Shown here: piece by piece, positions 12,205-22,590 of the stretch
Position numbering within the stretch: position 1 is the first letter of the stretch
Layout of the letters: each line of letters opens with the position of its first letter
Origin: Cryptomeria japonica
Taxonomy: Eukaryota > Streptophyta > Pinopsida > Cupressales > Cupressaceae
Assembly (NCBI RefSeq): GCF_030272615.1
Contig: NC_081410.1
Location: 573,511,241-573,575,240, forward strand
Length of the DNA: 64,000 nucleotides
Direction: 5' to 3'
The notes under the pieces: model-generated
Databases searched by the model: none
What the model was told of the DNA's origin: nothing
What the model saw: only the letters and a program-made list of their open reading frames with translations
Position numbers and translations under genes: made by a program

Positions 12205-12790
12205 CTATGATGAACTCCCTCCCTCGGAGCCGCCTGGCCTCGACGGAGTTTGAGCCCTAGAAGGACCCACCCCAAGATCAACTCTCCTGGCCCCTGTGTC
12301 CCCTGCAACCACCCCTCGTGTCGTCCTATCTAGACAGAGGAACCCACTGATAACTCCTGTCAACACTATTGGTAGTGCTAATCCTGTCCATGTCATGGTA
12401 TCCCATGCCACATGTCCCACCCTCATCCCTAGTCCTAGATCCTAGAACACTCGTCTCAGTGCATCCCTATCTCCATCTCGATCATAGGGTACTAACTCCC
12501 CATCGATCTATATCCATAGAATCCTATATACATCCTCCAAGGTGACTATCATCTCACCCATCGGCAAATGCAAACTACAAGTCTCTGAGTGCCATCTCTC
12601 AGCCAGTGCAGTCAGCAACCCCATGTTCACCTGAAACTCAGGCACATACAGAATGTATCTCAATCCCATAACCTCAATCGCAGCTCAGTCCTCGGCTGTC
12701 AACTCAGGTCGCAACCTCTGAGTTGATGGGAATCTCTCCCGTGACTCCAGCATCGGCAAGTACTCCTGCAGTCAAGCAAATCAAATCATG
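12205..12790 (-). pseudogene. Antisense plant mobile domain (PMD) ORF of the young Tat element
   Basis: The minus strand from about 12790 reads as PMD with few stops. Recognisable pieces are MGLRYILYVPEFQVNMGLLT, ALAERWHSETCSLHLPMGEM, IVTLEDVYRIL and IDGELVPYDRDGDRDALRR, then MRVGHVAWDTMTWTGLALP. It ends in a glycine- and serine-rich tail near 12205. It is the same module as the PMD at 1-1320 and sits in the same place relative to its element, downstream of integrase and opposite to gag. It is shorter than the other copy and lacks its middle part. Confidence 0.7.
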
Positions 12791-12801
12791 TCAGTCATAA
12801 T

Positions 12802-13077
12802 GGCATTCACTATTTATCACAAAATGCTACTCGCTATCTAAATGCACATAGCTATTTATCCTAGTGACACTCACTATTCATCACAAAGTGTTGCTATCTA
12901 TCCTAGTAGTACTCCCTGTTCATCACAAAGTACTACGTGTGTGACACTCACTGTTCATCACAAAGTGTTACTCACATTTGCACTCCCTGTTCATCACAAA
13001 GTGCTGCTCATATTTTAGTACTCCCTGTTCATCACAAAGTACTCTATCTTGGTACTCACTGTTCATCACAAAGTGCC
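12802..13077 (+). repeat. Tandem array of seven hairpins with constant loop and covarying stems
   Basis: Seven units at spacings of 34-64 bp share the 15-nt loop C[CA]CT[GA]TT[CT]ATCACAA, starting at 12808, 12872, 12914, 12949, 12985, 13023 and 13057. Flanking arms differ between units but always pair: GGCATT/AATGCT, TAGTGACACT/AGTGTTGCTA, GTAGTACT/AGTACTAC, GTGACACT/AGTGTTAC, GCACT/AGTGC, AGTACT/AGTACT, GGTACT/AGTGCC. Within these stems all five non-Watson-Crick pairs are G-U on the plus strand, none A-C. This favours an RNA structure in the element's sense transcript. A degraded eighth loop may lie near 13148. Confidence 0.8.
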
Positions 13078-13703
13078 TTGATCTACCTTAGTCTTCCTTA
13101 GAGGACCTGCTTGAGTGTATCCTCTCAATAGCTTATCCAATCGATAGCATATGTTCATCACAGAACTGCCGATTTGACCTGGAAGACACAAATTCACATT
13201 TTTGAACACAAACACATTTTCTTGACATAAATGCGCATTTATTACATTACCTAGTATGAATTAATGACAATAATAAATGCATCAAAGTACGAGGAGGTTT
13301 TGTGGTACTCACTGGCTCTCCTGCCTCCGTTGGCCTCTAGAATCGGCGAACACGGTCGAATCTGTGAACAAAAGCCATCGCTGCTGACTGTTGCTGCTTT
13401 ATTTTCGCTTTGCACTATGCTCTTGTGATGGTGTAGATGACAATGAGGATGTATTTTCCCCCATGGTCTATCTTATAGATTGCCCTAGCTCTCATTTCCC
13501 GAGTCAGTCTTCCTTATCCCGTGACTTTGTCACTTTATCTGATCAGTCCATTCTATCCCGTCTTTCTTATCGAGAGATTGTCTGCAATCTTTTTAGACAT
13601 TTTCATCCAATCTCTCAAGGGGGCATATAATTCCCATCTTGGGGCAACTCTGTATCAGTTCATCTTATCTTCTTTGAAACAACGCGACAAGCTGCATTGT
13701 CTC

Positions 13704-13717
13704 AAAGAGGGGCAAAA
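13704..13717 (+). other. Polypurine tract of the young Tat element
   Basis: AAAGAGGGGCAAAA lies immediately upstream of the 3' LTR start TGTAGACAC, the expected plus-strand priming site for reverse transcription. Confidence 0.8.
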
Positions 13718-14496
13718 TGTAGACACTCAAAATTGTCATGTCTAATTAAATAAATATTTTATTTATTTAATTATCTAAGCCTAATTCTTCTATTAATTAA
13801 ATAAATTTTTATTTATTTAATTAATTCATTTATCCTCTTCGAGCCTTATTTCTCATTTAAATAAATACATTTATTTATTTAAATTATCCCTTTCCTAAAT
13901 TAAATAAATATTTTATTTATTTAATTGTCCTACTTCTTCTATTAATTAAATAAATCTTTATTTAATTAATTCATTATTTTTTTCTACACATGACACATGT
14001 CATTCATCTCTTAATTCATACACTACCTACCTCTTTCATTATTTTGGTATTTCTTTTACCTACCCTCTAATCCTAGCCGACCTCTCTTTTTACACCTCTC
14101 AATCTTAACCCTCCATTTCATATTGTGTCTTCTATTTAAGGAGATGCCTTCTTCATTATCAAACCCTAATCACTCACCCTAATCAACAATTTTGGAGGAC
14201 TTGGCTACACTATGATCCTACTTGCAACCACATTCCGTTCTTTGTTGAGCTCTTGTGCATATAAAAATTTGAGAGCAAATATATCAAGCAAGATCAATGG
14301 AGATAGGAAGAATGGAGATCAAAACCCTATTGGACATGTGATGGTATAATCTTTGTGATTTTGAGTTATTTGCATTGTCTTAGGTAATCTTCATATGTTA
14401 TGGTGGATCTTTGTTGTTGTTAGGCTAGGGTTTTGTGGTTGGATTCATTTAGCCTTTCAATTTTGTTATTATTGTTATCCATTTTCACCATACACA
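13718..14496 (+). repeat. 3' LTR of the young Tat element
   Basis: 779 bp, same length as 2731-3509, directly after the polypurine tract and followed by GACAT (14497-14501). The two copies differ at about four positions. Confidence 0.9.
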
Positions 14497-14501
14497 GACA
14501 T

Positions 14502-15067
14502 CAATGACAACACACAATGTCATTATATCCTCATGCCGGTTCACATAATGCCAACAATCTCCCCCTTTGGCATTGATGGCAATATACAAAGATATCTCTC
14601 TGCTTCACATCTTCTACCCCAATTTCTATAGATATCTTCTCTGCTTCTTCTCCCCCTTTGACAACAATGCCAAAGTGGAGGCATAAGCTTCCCTGTTCCA
14701 TTATGCTGCTCCCCCTGAGGAGTAGCATCCTTCAACACATCAATCTTGAAGAAAAATTTGACTATGCAATACCTAACTAATGTGGAGCATATACCTTTAG
14801 TTTACTTCTTGAAGGGGTAGCACCCCTAATTCACCTCTTAAGTACATAAATGTAGCCTTTGGGAGAGGCTTGGTGAATATGTCTGCTAATTACTCCTTAC
14901 TGGAAACATGTCCCAGTGTAATCTCTTTGTTCTAAAACTTTTCCCTCAAGAAATGATACTTAAGCTCAAATTACTTGGTTCTAGAATGCAAAACTGGATT
15001 CTTCGAGATGTTAATTGCACTAGTATTGTCACAAAATATACTTACCAGTTCAAATACAGGAACTTTG
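14502..15067 (-). repeat. Second copy of copia LTR tail, polypurine tract and RNase H remnant
   Basis: Near-identical duplicate of 3515-4080, with only two or three differences. It holds the LTR tail (14502-14556), polypurine tract (14557-14568) and RNase H end. Together with the LTRs this makes a 1.35-kb direct duplication flanking the Tat interior. Confidence 0.85.
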
Positions 15068-17978
15068 GACAAACCCATCTGGTTGCTCTATATACACCTC
15101 CTCTTCAAGTACACCATTTAGGAATGTAGATTTTACATCCATTTGACATAATTTGAATCCTTTAAAAACTGCATATGTAAGAAGCATACAAACTCCTTCC
15201 AATCTGGCTATAGGAGAAAAGGTTTCTCCATAGTCTTCTCCTTCTTCTTGAGCATATCCTTTGCACACTAATCTGGCTTTGTTCCATATCACTGTGCCAT
15301 CCTTATTCAACTTATTTCTGAAAACCCATTTAGCACCAATGATATTTTTATGCTCCGGTCTGGGTACCAAAGACCATGTACCATTTTTCTCTATCTAGTC
15401 AAGTTCCTCTTCCATTTCTTTGATCTAGTCTTCATCTTTATGTGCCTCTTTGAATGATTTAGGCTCAAATTCAGAGATCATACATGAGTTTTCTTTGACC
15501 TTTCTTCTTGTAAGGATTCCTGCATCCTTATCTCCTATGATCTACTTAGGATCATGATTCAGCTTGACATACCAAGGAATGGTCTTGATAGATTCCTCTT
15601 GCTTTTCTTCTTCATCCTCATCTCCATCAGTATAAGCATCTACATCTACCGGTGTAGGAATACTATTACTGGTACTCGGTTGACTGACAACCGGTTCCTA
15701 GAAGGTTACAATTGGTTCATTTACCGCTTGCTCATTGTCGGTTTCCTCATTTTTCTCAGAGGTTTCACCAAATCTTACATTGATGCTTTCCATAATTCTC
15801 TGAGTCCTATTGTTGAAACACTTGAGAGCTTTTCTCTTAGTGGAATACCCTAGGAATATTCCCTCATCACATTTTGCATCAAATTTTCTCTGGTGTTCAC
15901 TCCTCTTGATGTAACATTTGCTACCAAACACTCTAAAGTAGCTAACCACAGGTGTCTTACCGGTCCAATAATCATAAGAAGTTTTATCCTTACCTTCTCT
16001 TGATGAGTACCTAGTTCATTGTGTAGACTGCAATCCTCACTGCTTCTCTCCAAAAGGTGTGAGCTACCTTTCCTTGAATCAACATAGTTCTAGCTGCTTC
16101 AACCATAGTCCTATTATTCCTCTCTACTAGGCCATTCTGCTATGGAATCCAAGGGGTAGATAGTTGCCTCTTGATGTCATGTTCTTCACAGTACTTGTTG
16201 AATTTACTTGAAGTGAATTCCCCTCCTTGATCAATTCTCAGGCACTTGATCCTTTTACCACTTTCCTTCTCCACTAATGCTCTGAAAGCTTTGAAATTTA
16301 CAAAAGCTTCAAACTTATCTTTCAAGAATGTGACCCACATCATTCTTGAGTAGTCATCAGTGAGAATCATTAAGTACCTATCACCCTACACACTCCTAGT
16401 TTTCATAGGACCACACAAATCAATATGCACAAGATCAAACAAATTGCTAGCAGTGAAAGATTTACCTTTAAAGGTTGAGGAAGACATTTTCCCCAATTGA
16501 CACTCTCTACAAAAGGTATTATCCAGTTTGCTTAGCACCGACAACCCTCTAACTGCCTCGATCTTACTAGCCTTCACAATGTTATCAAAGTTTACATGGT
16601 AGAGTCTCCTATTCCATATCCAACTATCATCAAATTTAGCCATAAGACATGTACTTATATTTGCATTCAGCTGAAATAGGTTTCCTTTGGTCTGCATGCC
16701 GGTGGCCACCAATTCACCATTCTTTCCTATGATTCTGCATACTCCATTCTTGAATTCCAGAGTGAGACCACTGTCATTCAGCTGGGCAACACTCAGAAGG
16801 TTGTGTATGAGACCATCAACCCAGTACACTTTGTCAGCACTACTCTTTCCATTTAGAGAGATGGACCCTCTGCCTTTGACCATACATGGTGCATCATTTC
16901 CAAACTGAACCACACCACCATCATATTCTTCCAAGGATAGAAACTTGCTCTGGTCACTAGTCATATGGTGAGAATAGCCACTGTCAATGATCCACTCATT
17001 GGAATTATCAAACTGGGAGACAAGAGCCTTCTTGTTTGACACATCTTCCTTGACAACAACAAACACAATATCTTCATTTTCTTCATCTTCCGATTCCTCA
17101 TCTGTGACACCTTCATCAACAGCCACAAAACAATTTCTCTGATTTCCTCCTTTGAATTTCTTGAACCTTTCTGGTTTGTCCTTGTTGTTACCATTAGGAT
17201 AGTTTACAACAATATGTCCTATCCAGTTATAAGAAAATCATTTCAATGGGAGCTTACCTTTGTATTTGTCGGTTCCTTTAGGAATTTTCTTGGCAAGAAG
17301 AGCTTCAAATGCCATCAGAATCTCCTCATCATCCATTTCTCTGCTCTGTCTTGGTTCACCATTGGTGCTAGCTTCTTTTCCTTTTCTAGATGGTACAACA
17401 GAAGCTTTAAAAGCTGATTTAGTCTTTTGAACACTGCCATAAAAACAATTTAGCTCGTAGGCTATCAACTTTGCAATGATGGAGTCTAGGGATACCTTAG
17501 TCTTGTTTATTGATCTTAGGACTTTTCTTACCATAGTGGAGTCTTCCTTTTTACCACCTGCACTCTTGATATCTCTGACAACAGTTTTGATTCTTATTCC
17601 ATACTGTTGAATGGTCTCACCTTCAACCATCCGCATATCTTCAAACTTCCCTCTAAGGCTTTCTTCCTTAGCTTGTTTTACATGCTCATCACCGCCATAG
17701 ATATTTTCAAGAGTATCCCATACCTCTTTGGGATTTACCTTATCTTGGACATCAATAAACTCAATGTCAGATAAACTACTAATTAGGGCTTCCATGACTT
17801 GCCCATTCTCCTGCACTTCTCTGTTTTGGTCATCGGTGAGAGTAGCGATAGGGGAAACATAGGCATTCTCAACATAGCTCTAGTGTTGAGCACCCATGCT
17901 TCTGATGTATATCTTCATTATGTCTTTCCATATACTAAAATTTTCTCTGTTAAACTTTGGACCTTCCCTCTTCATCAT
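15068..17978 (-). pseudogene. Copia gag-protease-integrase-RT pseudogene
   Basis: Reading down from Met near 17978: gag (MMKREGPKFNRENF, then VWDTLENIYGG), a zinc knuckle CFSYNWIGHIVVNYP that has lost two of its cysteines, protease WIIDSGYSHHMT, a GAG-pre-integrase segment, and integrase with HIDLCGPM and CLRIDQGGEF as the first two catalytic Asp motifs. A stop separates these from VERNNRTMVEAARTM, which holds the catalytic Glu. The frame decays from about 15980. The RT N-terminal half (GAKWVFRNKLNKDGTV, FSPIARLEGV, MDVKSTFLNG) ends at PDGFV. The YVDD core and early RNase H are deleted. Confidence 0.85.
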
Positions 17979-18035
17979 TAGACAGGGATCTTTACCTCAA
18001 GCAATTAAGCTTATAACATAGAGGACTTGGAGGAT

Positions 18036-18047
18036 GCTCTGATACCA
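18036..18047 (-). other. Copia primer-binding site, initiator Met tRNA type
   Basis: The minus strand reads TGGTATCAGAGC two bases after the 5' LTR, the standard plant copia primer site complementary to the 3' end of initiator methionine tRNA. Confidence 0.9.
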
Positions 18048-18049
18048 AT

Positions 18050-19506
18050 TGATAACTCAATGATGAACGGATAGTACTAAACTGGTACTGAGAGGGAGGG
18101 GGTGAATCAATACAGATAAAAAACACACACTTAAACCAGTTTGTCAGCAGACACTATGCTTTGATAGACAAACAATAACACCGGTCTTAAACAGAGTACA
18201 ATTGGCAAAACACAGAATAACTGAGACAAGCATAAACCGGTTGACACTTATCTTCTCATACAATCTAATACTTCATTTCCATTTCATCCTAGTACATAGA
18301 TAGGTAATCTCTCATCAAAAGATATATAAACAACTAGATCAACATGTTCTACCTTCAGACACACATTACTCAAACCACCACAAGAATATCCCCACACATG
18401 ACACAGATTTTTCACGTGGAAACCCAACTAAGAAAAACCATGGTGGGGATGAATACCCACAAGCTTGTTTTTGAACTCTTTAGAAGTCCACTCTGTTAGG
18501 AGCCTTGTCCAGTTAAAGACTGATACAATAGGTTCTGTTAGGAATCGATCCTGTTAGGGATCATCGGGTTAAGGGATGGCTAGAATACCCAGTTAAGGGT
18601 TAAACCCTGTTAAAGGTTACCTTGTTAGAGGATTTCAAGAACTCAATGGTTTGAGTCACCCTATTAAAGAATTTACAGCAAGCCGGTTAAAGCTACCCTG
18701 TTAAGGGATTTCTCAACTATTGAAGTGGTTAGAGCTCAACAGGTATTACAATGATCTAGTAACAACACTCAATGCTAATGCAGATCCGCTTTAGCTCCTC
18801 TTCACCTTCTACACTTACTCTCTGCAGGTATCACTTCTCCCCTCTAGTCTGGCAAGAATCACATATCTCTTCTCTTGGATACACACACACAACTTTTGCC
18901 AACAACCTCAGAAAGAAACACAACTTCGACCTTATAGGAAAATAGATAGGTATGTAGCATAAACCCTAAACCCTAAACCTGTTAGGTTAAGGAATTCAAA
19001 TGGTTCAATCCTAGCCGTTGAGCACATTGCATTAAATGCAACAGTCTTGATCCAATCTCAAGACATTCTCCATCATTAGTTTTCCACCGATTTCATGGCA
19101 AATAACCCATCACACTGTATCACCGTTTACAAACTTCGCACATTCTTGAGGTAGATAGGAACAATCTCCTTCATGCAAGATCCTTCATGCACACAAGGCT
19201 TATGTGGCAACATGATCTATTCTTCGTTACCATGCTAACTCATCACACAAAGTCACTGATTGAGCCACATAGGCTTGAAGCACTTCAACTGAAAACCCTC
19301 AAGTTGAGACTACCAACCGGTAGTCATACAACACTTCCATGTGATGGTTCCCATAACCATATGTCGGTTCACCTTGAACACACCGCTTCACTTTGACATA
19401 AATGTTGGTTCACAATGTTATACTGGTTCTCTTCTCTTCATCATATTGACATCAATGCAACACACAATGTCATTATGTCCTCATGCTGGTTCACATAATG
19501 CCAACA
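18050..19506 (-). repeat. Copia 5' LTR
   Basis: 1457 bp, from TGATAACTC to TGCCAACA on the plus strand, uninterrupted. It preserves the empty target site of the Tat insertion near 19447. It is followed by AGGAG (19507-19511), the right target duplication. Confidence 0.92.
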
Positions 19507-20330
19507 AGGAGACAAAGATGAAGGAGGAGAGGAGGTCAAGGACTTGTAATAGGTGGACGAGGTAGAGGTGATGGAGGAGGAGGTGGTGGGGAAGAGAGTG
19601 GTGGAGGTGTTGGAGGAGGAGGAGGTGGAGGAGGTGGTGGTGGTGGATTTGGAGGTGGGGGTGGATTTTGAGGTGTAGGTGGTGGAGGAGGACAGTTACA
19701 GTGGAGACGAAGAGGCAGGAAGCCATTGTGACTATCATAGGGTCCTTTGATTCAAGGAGGAGTCAGATTAGGTGGCAGGGATATGGGGGAGGGAGAGGCA
19801 CCTATGGATATGGGAAAGGGAGCTATAGGTGGAGGAGAGTATCTGATGGGGATGGGAGATGTGCGAGAGAATATGCTAGTATATATGCAGACTTGACTTA
19901 CAGTAGCTGAGAAACGCGTGGAGGAGATGGAGGTAGAGGTTGTAGCTAGAGATGCTTAGATATTTACACGGGAGTCAGAGTTGGTTGTAGTGCTGTGAGA
20001 GAGATGATGTGGTGGAGATATTGATGGAGCTGCAGGATAGAGGATGAGTTACGATAGTAGCATAGGGTCCTACTAGGGAGGTGATGAGGAAGATGCATCG
20101 GGCTCAAGCAGAGATAGATTATTGGTTGGGTTTATATGAGAACGTGATGCCAGCCAGTCAACGAGTACTAAGCTATTCATAGATGTGTCGGGCGAGATCA
20201 AAGCGGTCTTAGAGGATGCAGAGCAGTGGTGGTGTTCTGGGTCCTCCACAGAGAAATAGTGCAGGTGGTCCAGGGGGTAGTGGTGGAGCAGGGGGTGATG
20301 GGGGTGCAGCATTTGGCTAGAGTGCCATTT
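19507..20330 (+). pseudogene. PMD pseudogene, C-terminal glycine-rich part
   Basis: Continues the antisense ORF of the oldest element after the copia insertion. The first 200 bp are a GGA/GGT-rich repeat encoding a poly-glycine tail, followed by charged, coiled-coil-like pieces such as EKRVEEMEVEVVARDA with stops between them. The histidine-rich ORF on the other strand (19481-19738) is a shadow of the glycine repeat. Confidence 0.5.
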
Positions 20331-22590
20331 GAGAGAGATTTATGTATTTTATTACATTGTCATTTTGGATTGTGACTTGGATGGCTCTTGGTAGCCGATA
20401 TTTTTGACATCATTGTACTCTGATACATGTATGTTTTTGCGAGATGATATATGATGTGATCTATGAGGAAATCCCATATTTTGTGATGATATGCATGTTG
20501 ATGATATGTATGGGTTTATGCAGGATGATGATTATGATTTATGCTTAGATGGATGTTTTTACTTGCTATATGTATATATTGATGAAATGATTTCTATATG
20601 TGTGTGATTATGATTTTATGATGTCTATATATATGTGATGATGATTTGATGTTGTCTATATGCATGTTTATGAAAATGTTGCTAACATGTGGATGCACGT
20701 TAATACATGTATGATGCATTGTTGTAATGCTTTATGTATGTAATGTCATGATGATGATGTATGCAAAATGATGAATGAATGATGTTGACTATGAGATAGA
20801 TAGTACTTGTGCTTATGTTGATGAAATGATGAGATGCATCTTGTGTTTCAAATGTAATGAATTGAATGGTTGATGTAAATGTTCATAGATGATTAAAAAT
20901 GAATGCATAATGGATAAACAAATGGTGATTCAAAATGTTTATGTGATGATCTTAAATGAATGCACTTGTAAAAATGAATAAACAAATGTTTGAGACAAAT
21001 GTTTATGTTATGATTCTAAATGACTTAAAATGTGACTAAGTGAATTGATAATGCAAATAAATGAAACTAAGGGATAATGAATAACTGCACCTTAATGAAA
21101 TTAAAAAGATAATGAATGCATCTTAATGAATCCAGATGAAACTTTTTTAAGATGATAATGAAATGAATGAGTATAAGAATATACTGGACATGGATAGATG
21201 AATGTACTTAAATAATAGTTAGATAAATACAAATGAATGCCAACTAAATAAATATAGATAAATGTATTGTAGACAAACGAAAATGATGATGAATGATTTT
21301 GAATGATTTAAAAGACGTCTAACTGTACCTAGATGACTAAATGAATGTACGTTAATGGCTAATAATGGAAGTAAATGAAATGATTGGAAATTTATACAAA
21401 TGGATCTAAATGCCTTTATTTTTGCAATGATGAAATGATAATGTAAGTAAATGATAATGAATGCGACTAAATGATATTAGATGCACTTAAATGAATATCT
21501 AAAATGGATGTAATGAACCTACATGCAAGTAAATGATAATGAACTAGATGCATTTTAAATGCAACTAAATGCAATGGAATGACGACGCCATGCATTCATG
21601 ATGGATGAATGCAAGTTGGTGAGAATTTGCATGATGCATTGATGATGTATAAGAGAACTCTATCATGATTGTATCCAAGACCAATTCATATTTAAATCAT
21701 TTCTCATATTTTAACTTGTTCACACTTGCATACAAAACCATAAATATGAATAATGAACGATTGGATGTATGGGTGATATGCAATGGAATGCAATATAAGA
21801 AGATGAGATGAAGTGATGATCCATAGTGCTTTTATTTTTCATCATTGAGCATGGTAGTATCAATCTTGGACGAGGTAGTAGGAACCATGTTTGGAGCATT
21901 GTACCTATAAGCAAGTAGCATAAATAAAGAATGTGGACCCTCCATAATGGTTGATGCTCATATGGTCGAGGTATATGCTATAGTCAGCAAGCCGTAGCGA
22001 TCCATGACTAGATTTTTGCATATGATCACGTAGCTTAGTGAACTTTCAACATAGACACCATTAGTACATGCTCCATAACTTCATTGGAACAATTCACAGA
22101 CAATAAACAAAATGATACTTAGGAACCATCTTGGCTACTCTAATCACTTGTGGATATCTCGGAGTAGCATAGTAACCTAATATAAATGAATAAATAACTA
22201 ACAAGCTGACCAAGTACTTGATAGCTTAAACATAATTTTCTTGTCAAAGAAAATGTTATCTTGTCTTTGTTTTGGTAAGGAAGGATGCATCCTTGTTAAG
22301 ACAGTTGTGTGTACCTGTGTTGATTGTTTGGTTGATTTGATAAGTGATCATCATTTTGAGTAGCTCAAAATGTTTGTTTGATGTCTATTTTGATGTCTAT
22401 GTACAATGAGTTGCCATGTTTTGATTGATTTTTGATGTTTTTATGATGTTTTTGGATTTTGTGACTATTTTTTAATGTTTCTGGATTTTGTGAGTCAGTT
22501 TTGAATGTTTTTGGTATTTTGTGAGTCAGTTTTGAATGTTTTTGGTATTTTTTGGTATGTATTAGAGCCTGAATCCCTATACAACTTATG
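20331..22590. other. AT-rich spacer between antisense PMD and integrase of the oldest element
   Basis: No coding signal. Much of 20440-21600 is built from words such as ATGATG, AAATGAATG and CTAAATG, a decayed simple repeat. It corresponds to 10497-12204 of the younger element. Confidence 0.6.

Larger units (their letters stand above)
2731..14496 (+). mobile_element. Young non-autonomous Tat-like Ty3/gypsy element, plus strand, with rearranged 5' side
   Basis: Two 779-bp LTRs (2731-3509 and 13718-14496) begin TGTAGACAC and end ACACA. By eye they differ at only about four positions. The interior from 4081 contains tandem leader repeats, a gag-protease ORF fused to the integrase C-terminus, an antisense PMD, a hairpin array and a polypurine tract at 13704-13717. 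RT, RNase H and the integrase core are absent. The 5' LTR is followed not by a primer-binding site but by GACAT and 567 bp of copia sequence identical to what follows the 3' LTR. So this is not a simple insertion; see the findings. Confidence 0.85.
1321..19506 (-). mobile_element. Ty1/copia LTR retrotransposon, minus strand, internally deleted and carrying a nested element
   Basis: LTRs lie at 1321-2730 plus 3515-3569 (3' LTR, split by an insertion) and 18050-19506 (5' LTR, 1457 bp), flanked by AGGAG duplications. A primer-binding site for initiator Met tRNA lies at 18036-18047 and a polypurine tract at 3570-3581. Domain order on the minus strand is gag, protease, integrase, RT, RNase H, which is the copia order. 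The RT core with its YVDD box is missing; the RT reading (15068-15370) jumps directly to RNase H. Sampled LTR differences look like 5-10 percent, older than the nested Tat element. Confidence 0.9.

Noticed and set aside
19481-19738. Histidine- and leucine-rich minus-strand ORF
   Set aside because: It is the reverse reading of the GGN repeat that encodes the glycine tail of the PMD pseudogene.
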